A stretch of DNA of 64,000 bases from Luscinia megarhynchos (GCA_034336665.1 CM067569.1:7106820-7170819); one strand, 5' to 3'; counted from the first letter of the stretch, positions 32,701-46,577 are shown. Notes: a model not told the origin generated them from the letters alone. Numbers and translations are program-made.

Positions 32701-35700
32701 ACAGAGCTATGAATTCTCTGTGGACTTAGGAATCCATCAGTAATTTCTTGAGAAAGAGGTAGGAAGTAATTTTATTTTAAAAAGAAGAAAGGAAAACAAA
32801 CACAAAAAAATCAACACACTCTTTGGGTCCCCAGTGATAATACTCAACTGCAGAGGCTTTCCACGTGTTATGGATACAAGTAAACAATTGGGTTATTGAA
32901 ATTGCTGCAAAACCACATATTTTTTGCCTTAGAATTGGTCCAGAAGAATATGAAAAGCTGCAAAATGAACCATATTTTGATGCAGTATATGCATAAACTT
33001 TTGCCCATTGATGACAGGTTCGAATCACTTCAAATGCAGTTTCACCCACAGATCTGGCTAATTCTTAAAAAAGGAAACTACAAATGGAATCACAAAATTT
33101 CTGGAATCACTTAGCAATACCCAAACGCAGATCAGAATTCTAATTTCTCTTTGTCAGTAACAGATAACATAAAGATAAAAGCTGTTGCAGAATATGAATA
33201 TTAATTTTTAAACCATATTGGAAAGACCTTCTGACTATGTAGGGCTGTGTTTTTGAAGCAATATTGTGGGAAGCAGCTGACTGAATCCTACTAATTTAAA
33301 TGAGAGCCAAATGGCAGTATGGACCTCTTTGAAAATTTGAGACTTAGTTCTTTATTCTTATTTCTTTCAAACTATTGTAGAAGACTTTCATGTATTCAGT
33401 GGACTTTCAAAAGCAGACATGTATAGTGCAGTTAAAATACTACAATTTAGTGGTATTGCACTGCCTAAGTTGTCATTTCCTGCAGAGTAAAAGAGTATGG
33501 TTAAAACATGTTGTTCTACGTGATGCTGCAAGATTTAAGACTTCTGCTTGTTCTCGGTGTAACCGGTGAAAACTTTATTGCCTGTTGTCAAAAAAAAATC
33601 GATTTAATTTTTGAAACTTGAATCTAAATCTTAGGTCATGCTTCCTTTATAATTACACACACTTACTGGAATGGCATATGGTGAAAATATATAGAGCTTT
33701 GTGACACAATAGAAATGAGGGGAAATGCTAGAGAAATGCTAGGCTTTTATGTTGATTGCACCTGTATGGGGGCTTTATAAGCTTACAATTTGTATCATTT
33801 ATAGATAAAGACTCCACGTACCCCTAATGTAACTAGTACTGTAATGCTTTTTTTTTTTTTCCTTCCCCCTTCTTTCTGCTGACTGAATGATAGGTAAAGC
33901 AATTTTCAACAAATGTCTCCCTGTAGGCTGTCATCAGGGAAGTGTTGTAATCCTGCATTTTAACCTTAGAACTGGCGACTATCCAGAAATTATTTCATTT
34001 ATGCCAAACTGTTCTGCACAGAGAACTTGCTCTCTTACTGTATGGCAAGAGAACAAATTTGAAACCTTACATTCCCATTGTTCTATCAGATCATCATCTG
34101 TGATCATGAGGATGTGGCAAAATTGAAATAGCCACATCTTCCTTTGTTTTCTTGGGGTGATCTCGGTTTAATTATGGGAGTGAAAATTTGAAAACACAGA
34201 TGGCTTGGGTGCCTACTTGACATTTGTACCTTTGGGAATATTTAGTGTTGGAATCAGATCATTACAAAAATAAATTGTACTACATTACATCCAAGCTGTT
34301 TCCTCTTTAGTAGTTTGGTTTGTTTTAAAACTCACATGCAGCCTTGTGCAGAGACTCAGGTGGTAATGTTACTGCCTTCTATAAAACTGGTTTTGCAGTT
34401 GTTTTAATGCATATCTGTTAATCCTTTAGTGTGGGCTAAGAGCTTTTCTTTAAAAAGAAACATAGAACATAAATGATCCCTTAAGTTAGGCCTGCATTTA
34501 GATTTTATTCAGAATCAAGTCAGGAATAAGCTACTGTTCAGCTCTGGCAGCTACAGAGCCTCACAGATTGTCTATGCCCTCTTTCCTAGACCTTGCACAC
34601 CTAAAATTCAGCAAACTAATTTAGAACTGCAGGTTCACATTTTATTTAATCTCTAGAAGTATACTTGCTGTATATAACTATTGGAAACTGTATTTTTGTA
34701 TTAAATTAATAAAATTTCATCAATTTTATCTGCCCATGTGATCTGCATTTCTCTATCAGTAGACACAGCAATAACTTAGAGGTGGAGATGAGCAGGTATT
34801 TGCATGACATGATGTTATGCCATCCATATGAAATCTGTGGTGATAAATTTTGTTGGAAGTTCTTTGCATTAATTTTTACATACTGAAAATGCAGTTTTGA
34901 ATATTCCCCAGCTCTGAAAACCATAATTTCCAAACTCTTGACAAAGGTGCAAGGTGTCCTGCACTACAGCATGGTACAAAGTGCAGCTTCAGAGGGGGCT
35001 GTGCTGCTCCATCCTTTTATTGCACACTAGGACAAGGAGTTTTTTCTTGCAGACGTTCTTGGCGACAGTATTCAGAGGAAAAATCTTGCCTATAAATAAT
35101 GCTTTATGTTGGAAAATGATCCACTCCTTGGAATTGTTGTCATATCTCAGTGGCTCAGGCAGCTGATATTTTCAGCTCATCTTCCTACTGGGTTTCCCCC
35201 CACTTTTTTTTTTTCTTTTTAAACCTCTCTTTCTTTTTTGTGAGAGGAACTGTCAGTCATGCATTAAATGATTCCTGGTTAGGCAGTGCTTTTCCACAGA
35301 TAGGATGCTGGCCTCAGAGTCACCAATCCAGATTCTGTTCTGAATTCATCAACCAAAAACTTGTAATTACCTTCATTTTAAGTATAGGTCAAAGTTGTTG
35401 TAGAAGAACCAACTATTTTCTTAAGTGTTTAAATATGGCTTTCTCTAGAAGTCTTGACCTCTGTGGTTTCTTTGGCTTAATTTCCTCTTTAATTTTCACC
35501 TTTCAGAGACTCAGCTACACAAGTTACCCACTGTAAAGTCAAATATTTTCAGTCAGTTGGTTCACTTACTAAGGGTACAGATGCCATTTTGTCCAGCATT
35601 TTTTGTGGTTAGCGTAATGGAAATACACAATTGTCTGAAGAAAAACATTATTGTTAAGTGTCAAAGCATTGACCTCTGCTGCTAGAACCTTTCAAGTAAT

Positions 35701-36025
35701 AAGGGAAAAAAACCACCCAACAAAATCACCACACATGAGCAACTGGGGTATTCCAGTGACTGAGAGCTTATGTTATCTAATAGCTTCCAGAAAGATTCTG
35801 TCATGTATCTGAAGTGTGGGAGCAAAGAAATTAAGAGCAGTGTTCACAGGCACACAAATACTCAAGAGATGACCTGAAATTTGGAGAAGCAAAAGCATGT
35901 TTAGTAAAAACAGAAAGGAAAAGAGCAATGTGGATATTGACCTCCTTTATTTAAGAGATTTCAAAGGCTCTGTAGTTAGAGAATTTTCATCAGTGTGTTT
36001 CTTTCATGCCAGTGTTTGGTCCCTG
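29717..36025. other. AT-rich DNA, no gene recognised
   Basis: No gene or named repeat recognised in about 6.3 kb. It is slightly GC-richer at 30760-31100, where ORFs of 71-96 codons occur on both strands. T runs lie at 33848-33860 and about 35205-35218. A 128-codon plus-strand frame (35150-35536) is rich in Phe and Ser from T-rich DNA and has no motif. Confidence 0.5.
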
Positions 36026-36029
36026 TATG

Positions 36030-36390
36030 TGATGAGTCTGATGAGGAGTGGCTGAGGGAGCTGGGGGTGTTTATCCTGGGCAGGAGGAGGCTCAGGGGTG
36101 ACCTTGTCCCTCTGTGCAGCTGCCTGACAGGAGGTTGTAGCCAGGTGGGGTTCAGCCTCTTCTCCCAAAAACCAGTGACAGGACAAGAGGAAACAGCATC
36201 AAGTTGCACTAGGGGTGGTTTAGACCAGATATTAGGGAAGATGTATTCACCTGCTGGGTTGTAAGCTTACAAACCATGTGGCTGTGGCATTTGGGGATGT
36301 GGTTTAGTTGTGGACTTGCAATGCTGGTTTAATAGTTGGACTCAATAATCTTAGAGTTTTTCTCCTGCCTAAATGATTCTATGATTTCTA
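36030..36390 (+). mobile_element. CR1 LINE 3' end, plus strand
   Basis: A plus-strand frame reads [20 protein letters not shown], then DLVPL and [13 protein letters not shown]. This is the C-terminal tail of the CR1 ORF2 polyprotein, whose family form is LRELGLFNL..RRLRGDL..L....GGCSEVGVGLFSQ. The 3' untranslated part follows (GATGTGGTTTAGTTGTGG, TTGGACTCAATAATCTTAGA) and ends in AATGATTCTATGATTTCT. An internal stretch between about 36240 and 36285 departs from the family, so part of the usual middle is lost or replaced. The 89-codon plus-strand ORF (35995-36264) is the relict ORF2 tail, not a host gene. Confidence 0.9.
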
Positions 36391-39300
36391 CTGCCTGAAG
36401 AGTATAATTCACTAAATATGGTTGGGAAAAAAAGGCAAAGTTTCACTAATAAGAATCTCACATAGACTATTAAGTTAAAACTTCTAGGAGACATTATTAG
36501 TTGTAGGGGTAAGGGTCAGGTCTCATTGTGGATATATCTTCTCTTGGCTTTTAGCCTAACAGCTTTAGGGGACATTAGCTTGGAACTGAGCAATATAAGC
36601 AGAAACAATTCTGGTGCTCCTGCCTGCTGGGAGCTCACAGATGCTTGTAATAAAAATTGTTAAAAATTGTTTCATTAGTTTGCAAAAAGCAGATTTCTTG
36701 GAATACTCTACCTTCTTTTGCCAAGAATTTTTAATTTCTTTTATGTTCTGTATATGACAAGCACTAGCAGAAGCTACCTCTCAATTAATTGTGATGATAT
36801 ATAGGACTTAAAATGACCACTCAGCATTTTTCCATTTGCATGTTGAAAACAAAAGGTAATTGGGTTGAAAACAATATGGTATTTAACGCCTCTCAGTGGC
36901 ACATTTTTCCAAAAGATAAAGACATACCAAACCTTCTGGAATTACATAATATCACAGACATAAGTAAAATTAATCAGATATGCCACGTGCCCTCATTTTG
37001 TAAGTGCAATAGCTCATTTAGCTGTTAGCAAAACCTTGCTTAGTGATGCATCGATAATTAGAAACTGTCAGTGTCTGTATATGAATAACACTTCTTCTCT
37101 TTCTTACTATTTTGATATTTGGGGGGAGGAAAAATCATCACCTACCACATTTCATCTGTCCTGGAGTAAAAACATAGTTGGACACTTCAAGATGTCTATG
37201 TAGAATTTTTTAAATATTATGAAATGAAGTGGTTTTGTACTTGCAATTAGAAACATATATTTTTATCCAGCAGGCAGGTGGCAGAGTTTGTTCTTGAGGT
37301 AACACCTGCAAATCAGCCACCTCTATGTAGTGCTTAATGTAATTTGTTTTCACACAGTTTGGTAACATGCATTTTAGAAACAAAAGTTTTCTTGTTTGAA
37401 AGGAATGATTGTACTTTAACCTGCCTAGAAGGTCAGTAGTAAGCCATTTGCTGGTGGCTCTTTGACTGACAGGCTTCTCTGAGCTCATAGCTGTTCATCC
37501 ATTAGGCAGAATGAGCAAAGGGAGGTTTTGTCTGTCAGTCACCAGGAATCATTAAACCCCTGTAAGCCTGGGCTGCAAGCAAGGTGGACAATCCTGAGAG
37601 ATGACAGTGTTTTAGTATCCTTTTCTTCACAGATTAAAGGAGTGTCTGTGCAGACCTGTGCTGTTGCAGACCACCTTTTCTGAGGACACAGCTCCTCTGT
37701 TCTTCAGGGTGTGTTTTATGTGCAGCAGCACTTTGTGCCTGGCCCTCATTGCTGGCTCTGCTGTTGCATTTCCACTGAGTGTCAAAGGAAGAACAGGACA
37801 TCCATAAGGACAGATTTAGGGTCAGACACATTGCATGAGACTATTTTTATCTCATACTTAGAAGCTTATCCTGTTTCTTATAATAGTTTTTGCATAAAAA
37901 GCAGAATCTTGACTAAACTATTATTAAAATAGTCACATTTAAATAAAAACTATTGTAAACGTTCCAGCACCTCTATGACAGTCTCATCCAGGTTTTAGTG
38001 ACCCACCTTTGGTCTTCAGTTGGAGTAGGTGGTAGAATTTCCCTTTTCCTTCAGAGAGATGTGTAAGTAGACAGTGCTGAACATTTTGTGGGTGACTCTG
38101 AGCCTTGTCTTTCCATAAAAATGGTGGTATTGTAGATCTCCTTGTCTGAAGTCTAGACAAGACAAAAACCCAAAGTGACAAGTAGATAACTCTGGTAAAT
38201 TAATATAAAACCATTTTTCTGGGAGGCACACAGAGCTGTCCATGCTGAGGAAAGGACAGTGCACAGCTGATTTAGGACATTTACATTTATTCAGGTTTGT
38301 AAACTGTAGCCTCTAAAAAGATATTGTTGACTCTGTTTTTCAGTCTGCTCATTGTAGCCATTTCTTGGTGAAACAGCTTGTTTATACCTGTATGAACCCC
38401 ACATTTGCATATTGCAGTGCACCAAGGTGTACTGAGGTAGCTCCAGAGGCTTTTTGGAAGCTCACAGAAAGTCCTTAGTGCAAGTGTGCACTTTGCTCAG
38501 TGGTAACTTCACATTACTTACTGGTAACACCTTCAGGGAATAGGTTGCACCACTTACCAAAGGCAGCTTTGGCTCCATTTTCCCTGTTTTACCCCACAGC
38601 TGATGATACACATTTAGAAGGCTCTGGCTGAGAGAGAAACAACCTCAGTGCTATAGAAGTGCAGATCACCTGAGGTGTCTTCCAGCCACTGTTTAGCTGT
38701 GAATATCTGGGGACTCTACGAATTTTAGCTGGCACTAAACCAACACTAAAATTGGGGTTTATTATGTAAAGCTAACTATTTCCAGTTCTTTTTTAATGAA
38801 AATTTAAAATATTGAAATAATAGTGTAGGACTTCAGAAATTCCCAGGACAGCATGCTCATCTGTTCCAGATTCCTACTGTCTCCAGGCTGGTGGGATTTC
38901 TTAACTTCATTCAAAGACCAGCTGCCTGAATTAATAGGAAATGTACTAAAGGTGCATGATGTCATGGACTTACATGCATACATGTATAAATGAATAATTG
39001 GATGGCTGTAAGAATATGGACATAACCCTTGGTCTCAGGTGGTTCCTTGACACACAGTGCCAAGACATTCACTCCCACACATGGGCTCTGGAGGGGAAAT
39101 TTCCTTTTCCGCCTGTTGTGTGTAAAATATGTCAGAGGATTTCTTTAAAACCAGTGCACTTTGTTATTCACAAGCCATAAATATTTATGGACTGTGAGAA
39201 AATGCACCTGCTACTTATTGTTCCATGTGAAACAAGAGCCCAGGAAAGAAAATGCTGTAAACCAAAGGAGATGCTGAAACATATTTTATCAATTACTGGT

Positions 39301-41349
39301 AAGTACTAGAAGCTAAAATGAACTTTTTTAGAGACAGGTGAAAAAAAAGATAGCTGCAAAGTTACACCATCCAACTGAAGAATCTGGCTCCAAAGGCTCT
39401 ACTTAGTAGAATTCAATAACTACAGTACTATCTGAAATAGATGATGGTTGAATAAATTGGAAAAGTAAACTCTATTCAGTATGTTTTCCGAGATGATTAT
39501 GGGTAATCTGTGTAGAGAGACCTCCTTGAGGAGCCCCATTTATTACAAGGCTAAGGGATTTTATGATCTGTCTCACATGAATTGGCATATGACTGTGCAC
39601 TGCTTCACACATTTATCTGAGCAGCCTCTTGGTTTAGATTGCCTATGTCTACATTGCATTCAGTGTGCAAACATTTGAATTAAATTTGGAATTTGGAGCC
39701 ATGGAGCCTCACTGGCATGTAAAATACTCCAGACTGCAAAAGTACACCTGGGAACTTGGAGCAGAACCTTTTTTGAATGCTGAAGTTGTGCTGTCTTCGC
39801 TACACGATTCTCAGTACAAAAAGCAGAATTTTTGAAGCATTCTGGAGAAAATGTGCTTGTTTTTATTAATGAAAGACCTATCCTAAGAATTCATCATGTT
39901 TACTAGGAGGAAAATTGCTAGGTTTTAAATTAAGCTACAATATTAAAGTAAGATACCTTCTCAGGAGTTTCACAAACAAAACTTCTTCCTCCCAGATTTT
40001 AATATGACCCATAGGTCAGAGGGAGCTGTTGGCTGTCTCTAAGGTAGACAAGTTATTTCCTACCAAGGATTTCTGTAATACTTTAGATAGAGCTGCTGCA
40101 GTGCTGCTTTTTTTTTTTTTTTTGGTAGCTCTTGCCATTTTTAGTAGATGTGAATAGTCCTGCTTATATGGTGAAAACAGGAGGTAATACTGTGTCTTAC
40201 AACAGGAACATGAATGATTACAGTATTTCAAAATCTATTGTGCAGTCAAGGAGCAACAGTATGCTGTGATTACACCTTGCATTGCCAGGAGCACCTATAA
40301 ACTGCTTAAAAAACTTGAGTTGTTCTTGTTTCAGCTTCTAAATGTTTGTGGTGGCATCTAATAGCCTTATAGTAGTACAGGGCTTCTGAAATGGTAAAAT
40401 CCAGCCCATGAATTGTCTCTTACAAGGATGTGATGTCTGTGTCCCCATGGGGAATCTTGGCATTCCTACCTGTGACATGGGGTGGAGCTTCCCCAGGGTG
40501 ACAGAGCTCTGAGCTTTGACGTCAGCCTGGGATTTTAATAGCAGGTCTGGTAAAGCTGGAGTTGGCTCATTGCTCCTGCTGGGCACACTGTGGTAAGGTC
40601 TGATCAGACCTTGGTCAAAGTCAGTGGTGCTGGCAAAATTAGCTTCTGGGCCTTGAAAAATACTAATTGGGTAGTCTTCTAATAGTACAGTGTAATTCAG
40701 CTTAAAGAGCTTAATCAGAATCTATTACATGCTGCTAAAGTGGTTCAATAATGGAAGGCTGATTCATAACCATCGTAATCACTTCATTGCACTTTTAGTT
40801 TAGATCTGTTTTTCTTCTTGCTTTAGTGCCCAATAGAGTCCTCATAGCCAGAAAAACCTTTGAATTAAATGTTTGTAGTATTAAAACTTGGGATTGTACC
40901 TATGAAATAATGAAATAGTAAAAGACTTAATTGCAGGGCAGTACACTTTAGGTTTTATTGCCTTACTTGCTTTTGTGGTCTAAAGAGATTTTGACCAGTG
41001 TACTGGAATTTATTTTGACATGTCATCTATCATCTTGCAAAATCCTGGAGTTGAGTTTTTTTGGGGGAGAAGCATCTCATTTTTGAGACTGTGTTGAGAA
41101 TGTTCCTTGTTTGCATAGAACTCTGTTTCTGGAACTGTTGTACATCCATGCTCAAATAACTGATCTGAAATGTGTGGTTATATGATGGTGAAGGTGGCCC
41201 GTTCCTTTAGTCTTTGTTCTGGTTTCACAAGTTTAATTTTTGGCTCAGTAGCAATGTCCAGAAGTGCAGACCAAAGACACAATCTTTGGGGGGCTCAACT
41301 GGTGACCATCAGCCTTGTTCTTCAGGGAAGGCAGAGCTGGCTGATCAGC
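36391..41349. other. AT-rich DNA, no gene recognised
   Basis: No gene or named repeat recognised in about 5 kb. A 16-nt T run lies at 40108-40123. All ORFs are under 95 codons and lack motifs. Confidence 0.55.
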
Positions 41350-41445
41350 AGACCTGAGTTCAGAGCTTTAGATGTGCCACTCATGCATTGACTGATCTCT
41401 CTCTCTGAGTTTATCAATCTGTTTGATGGGAATAAAATATTGGCT
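41350..41445 (+). mobile_element. MIR-like ancient SINE relict
   Basis: The order GACCTGAGTTCAGAGCTTTA, TGCCACTCATGC, CTCTCTCTCTGAGTTTATCA, ATCTGTTTGATGGGAATAAA follows the core and 3' part of the MIR family (GGGTTCAAATCC, TGCCACT, CTCTGTGCCTCAGTTTCCTC, ATCTGTAAAATGGGGATAA). The match is by eye and diverged, as expected for a repeat older than birds. A related L2/CR1-type tail is an alternative. Confidence 0.5.
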
Positions 41446-41551
41446 TTCCACCAGGACAAACTGTGTGTGCAAGTTCATAAAAAGGACTCTGAATGTGTAC
41501 AGTACTATGTAGGTGAAGTAACCTGCTATGGTAATATATTGGGACAGAGTG

Positions 41552-41626
41552 GATTAATTTAATTAATCAATCTTGATTGAAATCATTTTACTTTAAAGTA
41601 GCCTCTATTTGAATAATTGATTCAAA
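41552..41626. repeat. Cluster of four short perfect palindromes
   Basis: Four dyads occur within 75 bp: GATTAATT-T-AATTAATC (41552-41568), TCAATC-TT-GATTGA (41567-41580), TACTTTAAAGTA (41589-41600) and TTTGAAT-AATTG-ATTCAAA (41608-41626). Each is perfect. The first two contain ATTA and AATCAAT cores of the kind bound by homeodomain or PBX-type factors. An enhancer is possible, but AT-rich DNA also yields short palindromes by chance. Confidence 0.6.
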
Positions 41627-42375
41627 TTTTGCTCTGCATGTTACCATCTCATGATTCATCTAAGGAAATATTGATTACTAGTTGTTAGCAAGCATTGATT
41701 TTTCAATGAGATACACAGTGAATTAAACTGATTATTTCTGTTTAGGCAGGGAAGGTTTTGAATGTTTTTGTGTTTGGTTGTGGGTTTTTTAAAAAAATCC
41801 TTGAAGGTATAACTCTTGTGGAGCGATTTGCTTATATTTTGTAAAGGGAAAAACTCCAGGCAAAACTGTTCTGGACAGAATAAGGATTGGCTCAATTGGG
41901 ATGCTTACTTCCTTTTTCAAAGTAAAGGCAAGGATTATGTTCCAGTGGCTATCTTCAGGTTGGAGGAAGCATTTTTATAAGAGATACCTGAGAAAGCATA
42001 ATAGAGAGTTGTGTTTTGGAAGAGAAGAAACAAAGATATTTTGTATATTCAGTGGTGTGGTCGCATGCATGAGGCCTTGGGAAAAACAAGAGGGAAGAGT
42101 AAGTGCATTTGTAGGAAACAGGAGAAGAAAGTGTAGAAAAAATAATTATGAGAGGAGATGAACTAAACCTTGGAAGAATCAGAACCTTGAGCTTAATGAA
42201 GAAAGTAATGATTAACATTTTTTAATGGATGACCATTAAAAGTCATGGTCAATGGCCAATTACAAATGATCAACACAGGCAAAGAGGGTCATTATTTTAG
42301 CTCCTGTATTTTAGATGTATTGGAGTGTTGGGAATAAGACCTTAAACAGGAATTTGCTGTAACTGATGCAAGTGA

Positions 42376-42840
42376 TGCAAAACCTTTGGACAAGTGTTTT
42401 AGGGGAAGGATTGGAGAGGACAGGGTGGATATTGAAGATATCATAGAGAAGTACAGTGACAGTTTGAGCTGTGATCAAGGGATGGAGAAAAGAGTTGAAT
42501 GGGCCATGAAATTTGAAATCTCGAGAATCGAGAAAGATAGTGATGTTGTCAGCACAAGTGGCAAGGAGGGGAGAATTGGAAGGAAAGATAAGAAGTTCAA
42601 TTTTCAAGAGGCTGACTTTGACATCAAAATTGTGTGTTTGAGAAGCAGGCAGAGAAGGGAGATAGCCTGCAGTGTAGGGGAAATGAAAGATGCGAGTGAA
42701 GATTGGTGATTCATCAGTGTCAAAATGGGGCTGGAAGCTGAGGGCAGGTGAACCTGCTGAGGCAGGAGTGGGGAGGAGGAGACTGGCTGAGATCTTCCAC
42801 TGGAGATCAGTGGAAGAAAAAGAAAACTGGTGTGTCAACT
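42376..42840 (+). mobile_element. Relict of an ancient amniote repeat, purine-rich
   Basis: The plus strand is strongly purine-rich, with phrases such as GGATTGGAGAGGACAGGGTG, GAAGTTCAATTTTCAAGAGG, GAGAAGCAGGCAGAGAAGGG and GATTGGTGATTCATCAGTGT. By memory these follow a widespread old amniote interspersed repeat also common in turtle and mammal genomes, which reads AAGTTCAGTTTTGG...GAGTCATCAGCATA. I cannot name the family with confidence. The 175-codon minus-strand ORF (42311-42838) and the 107-codon plus-strand ORF (42386-42709) across it are explained by the composition and are not genes. The relict may extend left to about 41900, which is also purine-rich. Confidence 0.45.
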
Positions 42841-45800
42841 CCTACATCTAGTGGACATCTAAGGTAGGAAGGAGGAGGTGTAGCATTCCTCAGCCACAAA
42901 CCAAATACAGAAATGGAAAACTTACTGATTTCAATTTTAGAATGTCTTGTAAATACATTTTAACAGGACCAGCTATTTACATGCATGGAGATAATTTGAT
43001 TAGAGGCCTTAAGAGAAATATGCATGTATTACCTTTAATTTATGGAGCAAGTACATCTTAAATAGCATTTACATTATCAGTTCCCCCTAAGTCTTAGATA
43101 CCTTATGGGAGGACTACTGAACACATCCAGTAAATCCATAATTCCTTCTGAGATACTAAATATTATTTTTAGTTTAAACATTGGGAAAGAAATCATTTTT
43201 AAAGCTTATTAAAATGTTATGTGAATATTTTTCAAATATAATTCATATTATCACTGATGCATAACTTTTCCAATGAATAATTCACGACAGCAAGTAGTCA
43301 CTTTTGATAATCTGTAGTGGTGTGTTATGTTGGTTCTGCTGAGAGATTAACACTTATGGCCTAAGGAATAAAACCAGAGAATCTAATCCATTTGTTTGCC
43401 TATTCATGGTGTCAGCTATTTTCTTAAATTAAAACCTATTAGTTTGAATTCTGAATCTTAAAATTGAATCTGTTTTAGCTCATTTTAGACTTCTATACAA
43501 CAGGATTTTGATATATATCGTATCACAGGCAAAGAAGTATGGAGACTATTGATTTTCAGCACAGTTTTTCTATCACAGACACTGAAGAATGTTTCTAAGA
43601 AAAATTTATAGGATATTAAGCAGAGAAATGGTTTCAAAAGGCTATTGGAAGATACAGGGAATAGGATAAGACCCTGTCTTTAATTGTCGTTATAAATTTT
43701 CTGGAAAAAGGCTGAAATTATTTTTATTTAAAATTGTTTTTCATCACGCATTATGAAAATTAGGAAAAATGTAAATCTGTTTTAGTAATATTAGTTTGGC
43801 CCCATCCACATCCTGTTGGTAAAAGTATGCAATTAACTGTAAATAGTGATGTAGGAGAAGTTCATGTTTCCCAGAGAAAAAAAGTGAGATATATGTAAAT
43901 TACATACTTTATGTCTGTTTGACTTCTCCCATTTATGATTAATTCAGTTTTAACTTCTGTAACAGAAATGTTGGTGATGTACATTATTGCTTTTCTTGTG
44001 GGTTTCTGTCTGGCAGCAATGGGGTAGCCACTGGTAGTGTCTCCTGGCAGTCTCTCAGAGTTGGTTTGTATAGTTTGTAAAGCTACTATTGCAGGACTTT
44101 GGGTAAAATGCCAAGACTGTACTTAGGGATTAGAGTCTACTCATATTAATAAATCATTCAAAAATGTAGGATGACATTGTTGAGTTTTTTGATTTTCAAG
44201 TAAATGCTGTGGTTTAATTACAGTGAAGTATTTCTTAAAGGAGCAAATTTTATTCTATAAGTTATTACTTTAATGAGCAATGAATAGGCAATTAAATAAC
44301 TTGAGTCTGTTTTCTGAACCAGTTGGCATTCAATGTATACTTGAAAACCACCAGAAGAAAAAATGAATCAGATACTGTTTGCTAAAAGAGCCAAAAGCTG
44401 AAGTTTCTACAAACTGAATCAGAGGGAGCATTAGAATTACCAGTGGGTCTTAACGTTGTCTTGCCTCTGCAACACTGCCTCCCACCCTAGTATGATTTTG
44501 GGATATGGTCCCTGATTGCAGGCTAAAAGAGAAAACTTCCATGGGGAAAAAAAAATTAAAAAAGGAGCAAAACCCAAAAGCTCCCAGTATTATTTGTGAG
44601 TCTGGTGTAATGTGGCTAAATCAGAAGTAAATGTATAATTAACCTTTTTTTCATGATAAATTAACATTAATTTTCTCAGGATTAGTGTGAAATAGCATAA
44701 TATAGGACAGGTTTAGCATTCAGGGTAAGTGTCACATGGGACCTTTAACACTCTTACAGGATTAGTGCAGCCAGTGATTCATGCTGTTACCATGCACACA
44801 GAAATAGTGTGCAGCTTCTGGCCATCAAAGAGGCTTTCCTAATTATCAGCTTTTACAAGTGAGCATGGAAAGATTAGAATATAAATATGAGGAAGATGGC
44901 TTCAGAGTTCTTGAGGGAACAAGATAAAATACACTCTTTCCCCAGCGAGCAGCTCAATTTTTGAAGGAAATTTTGCAGTATTGTTTGAGAATGCATCATT
45001 AGGAAGATAATTAATGAAAAGGTCTGTTGTTAGGGTCTGAGTGAGTGTGGTGTCTGTATGTTCATCCCTCTTTTTTCTTTTACAAGGGCATTTCTTCCTT
45101 GTCTGATTAATCTGAGCATTCTTTATGCAAGGAAAATGATGAATAATTTTTGAAGACTGGGAAAGAAGAGTTGAACTTGAAAGCACTGGTTGAAAGTGTA
45201 CAGCTTTGATGATACTGAGAAACAGGCCAGCTCTGTTTAGGTACTCAAATGCAGACTCAGTGCTTAATGTTTGGCATCCAAGAACCCAGAAGCTGAATTC
45301 TTTTTCTTAAACACTTGAACCAAAAGAGGAAATGAAAACCAGATGCTTTATAAGCATCATTCTGGTAAGTCCTATTAGTGGCCAGAAACTCCTCCCCCAG
45401 CTGTGATCTGTGTTTCTCTGCAGCCTGGCCCAGAAAGCTGTGGTTCAAAAGTTAAGGACAGATGTAATTTGCCCTGCCCTGATGCTGCTCCCCAGAGGGT
45501 GCCCCCAGACAATGACTGGGGCTCACCAGTAATGTGCTGAAACTTTGTGTAGTGTGGACACAAGGGTAAGACTGAGGCCATAGATGAGAGAATAATTTTC
45601 CAAGCAAGTCACTCCACCTTCTTTCCTTGTTTTCATCCTTTATTGTAGACACAAAAACTTACTGCCCATAAAACACCAGCTCTGCTCAAATAGGGCTCCT
45701 GTGCACCTCCTGCTAAATCTCAGCCCGTGTAGGAGGTAACGTGGAACCACTTGAGCAGTACCTGAGGAGGAAAACATGCTTACAGCCAATACACTATTAA

Positions 45801-46577
45801 TATATCAAGCACAACATTTTACAGCCTGGTGAGCTCTGCTTCATAACTCAGAAAGAGAAAAATAGTGGGGTTCATGACTTCTGAGGGAATATAAGATTGT
45901 AGATAGTTTGGGCCATTAATCCATGCCAGGCACCAGTCATCTGCATGCTCCTGGACATATCTGCTTTGCACACAGAGGTATTGTTCATATAGATTGCAAG
46001 GGTTTAAAAGATTAGTCTGGGTTTTGTTGAAGTCCTAAAAGTTTAGATGCTACCGTGTGGACTGCCATATGTCCATAAATCTCAGACATCTGGCAGCCCA
46101 GCTGGAGCTGGTGTGCACATGAGGTCTGGTGTAGCCAGACACTGGGAAGTGCTGGATTCCCTCCCTCCACATGTGCTGCTCTGCTGACAAGTGCATGGGA
46201 AATACCCTGAGCTGCTGGGCTGGTTCATTGCACATGGACACTAGCACCTGCAGTTTGTCTTTGTGGGTTTTTTCCTTTCTCTAGACGTTGATATTTTGTG
46301 CTGGACAGCCTGGATGAATTTAAATGAATGATGTAAAAATATTTGTTCCTGTGTAGTATGTCTGGGGGCTGCAGCCTTTGGAGGCAATAGCCTTTTTCCT
46401 GCTATTACAGATTGTAAATTCAGAGCACCTTTCAGATCTCAGTGCAGTTTTTGTAGGTTCCCATCCTAGAAGCAGAGATCAGCATGGAAACTGCTCAGTA
46501 GGACTTTTTTTCTTATTTTCCTTTGCTAGCCTGAATATTCATATTTACCAAGAAAACCAAAAAGGCTGAACTTGAAT
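42841..46577. other. AT-rich DNA, no gene recognised
   Basis: No gene or named repeat recognised. It is very AT-rich from 42900 to 44700 with almost no ORFs. Minus-strand frames of 63-94 codons at 44902-45652 have no motif. Confidence 0.55.

Noticed and set aside
35995..36264. 89-codon plus-strand ORF as a host gene
   Set aside because: The LRELG...RRLRGDL sequence is the tail of CR1 ORF2.
42311..42838. 175-codon minus-strand ORF as a gene
   Set aside because: It is the antisense of a purine-rich repeat relict, overlaps a plus-strand frame and has no domain.
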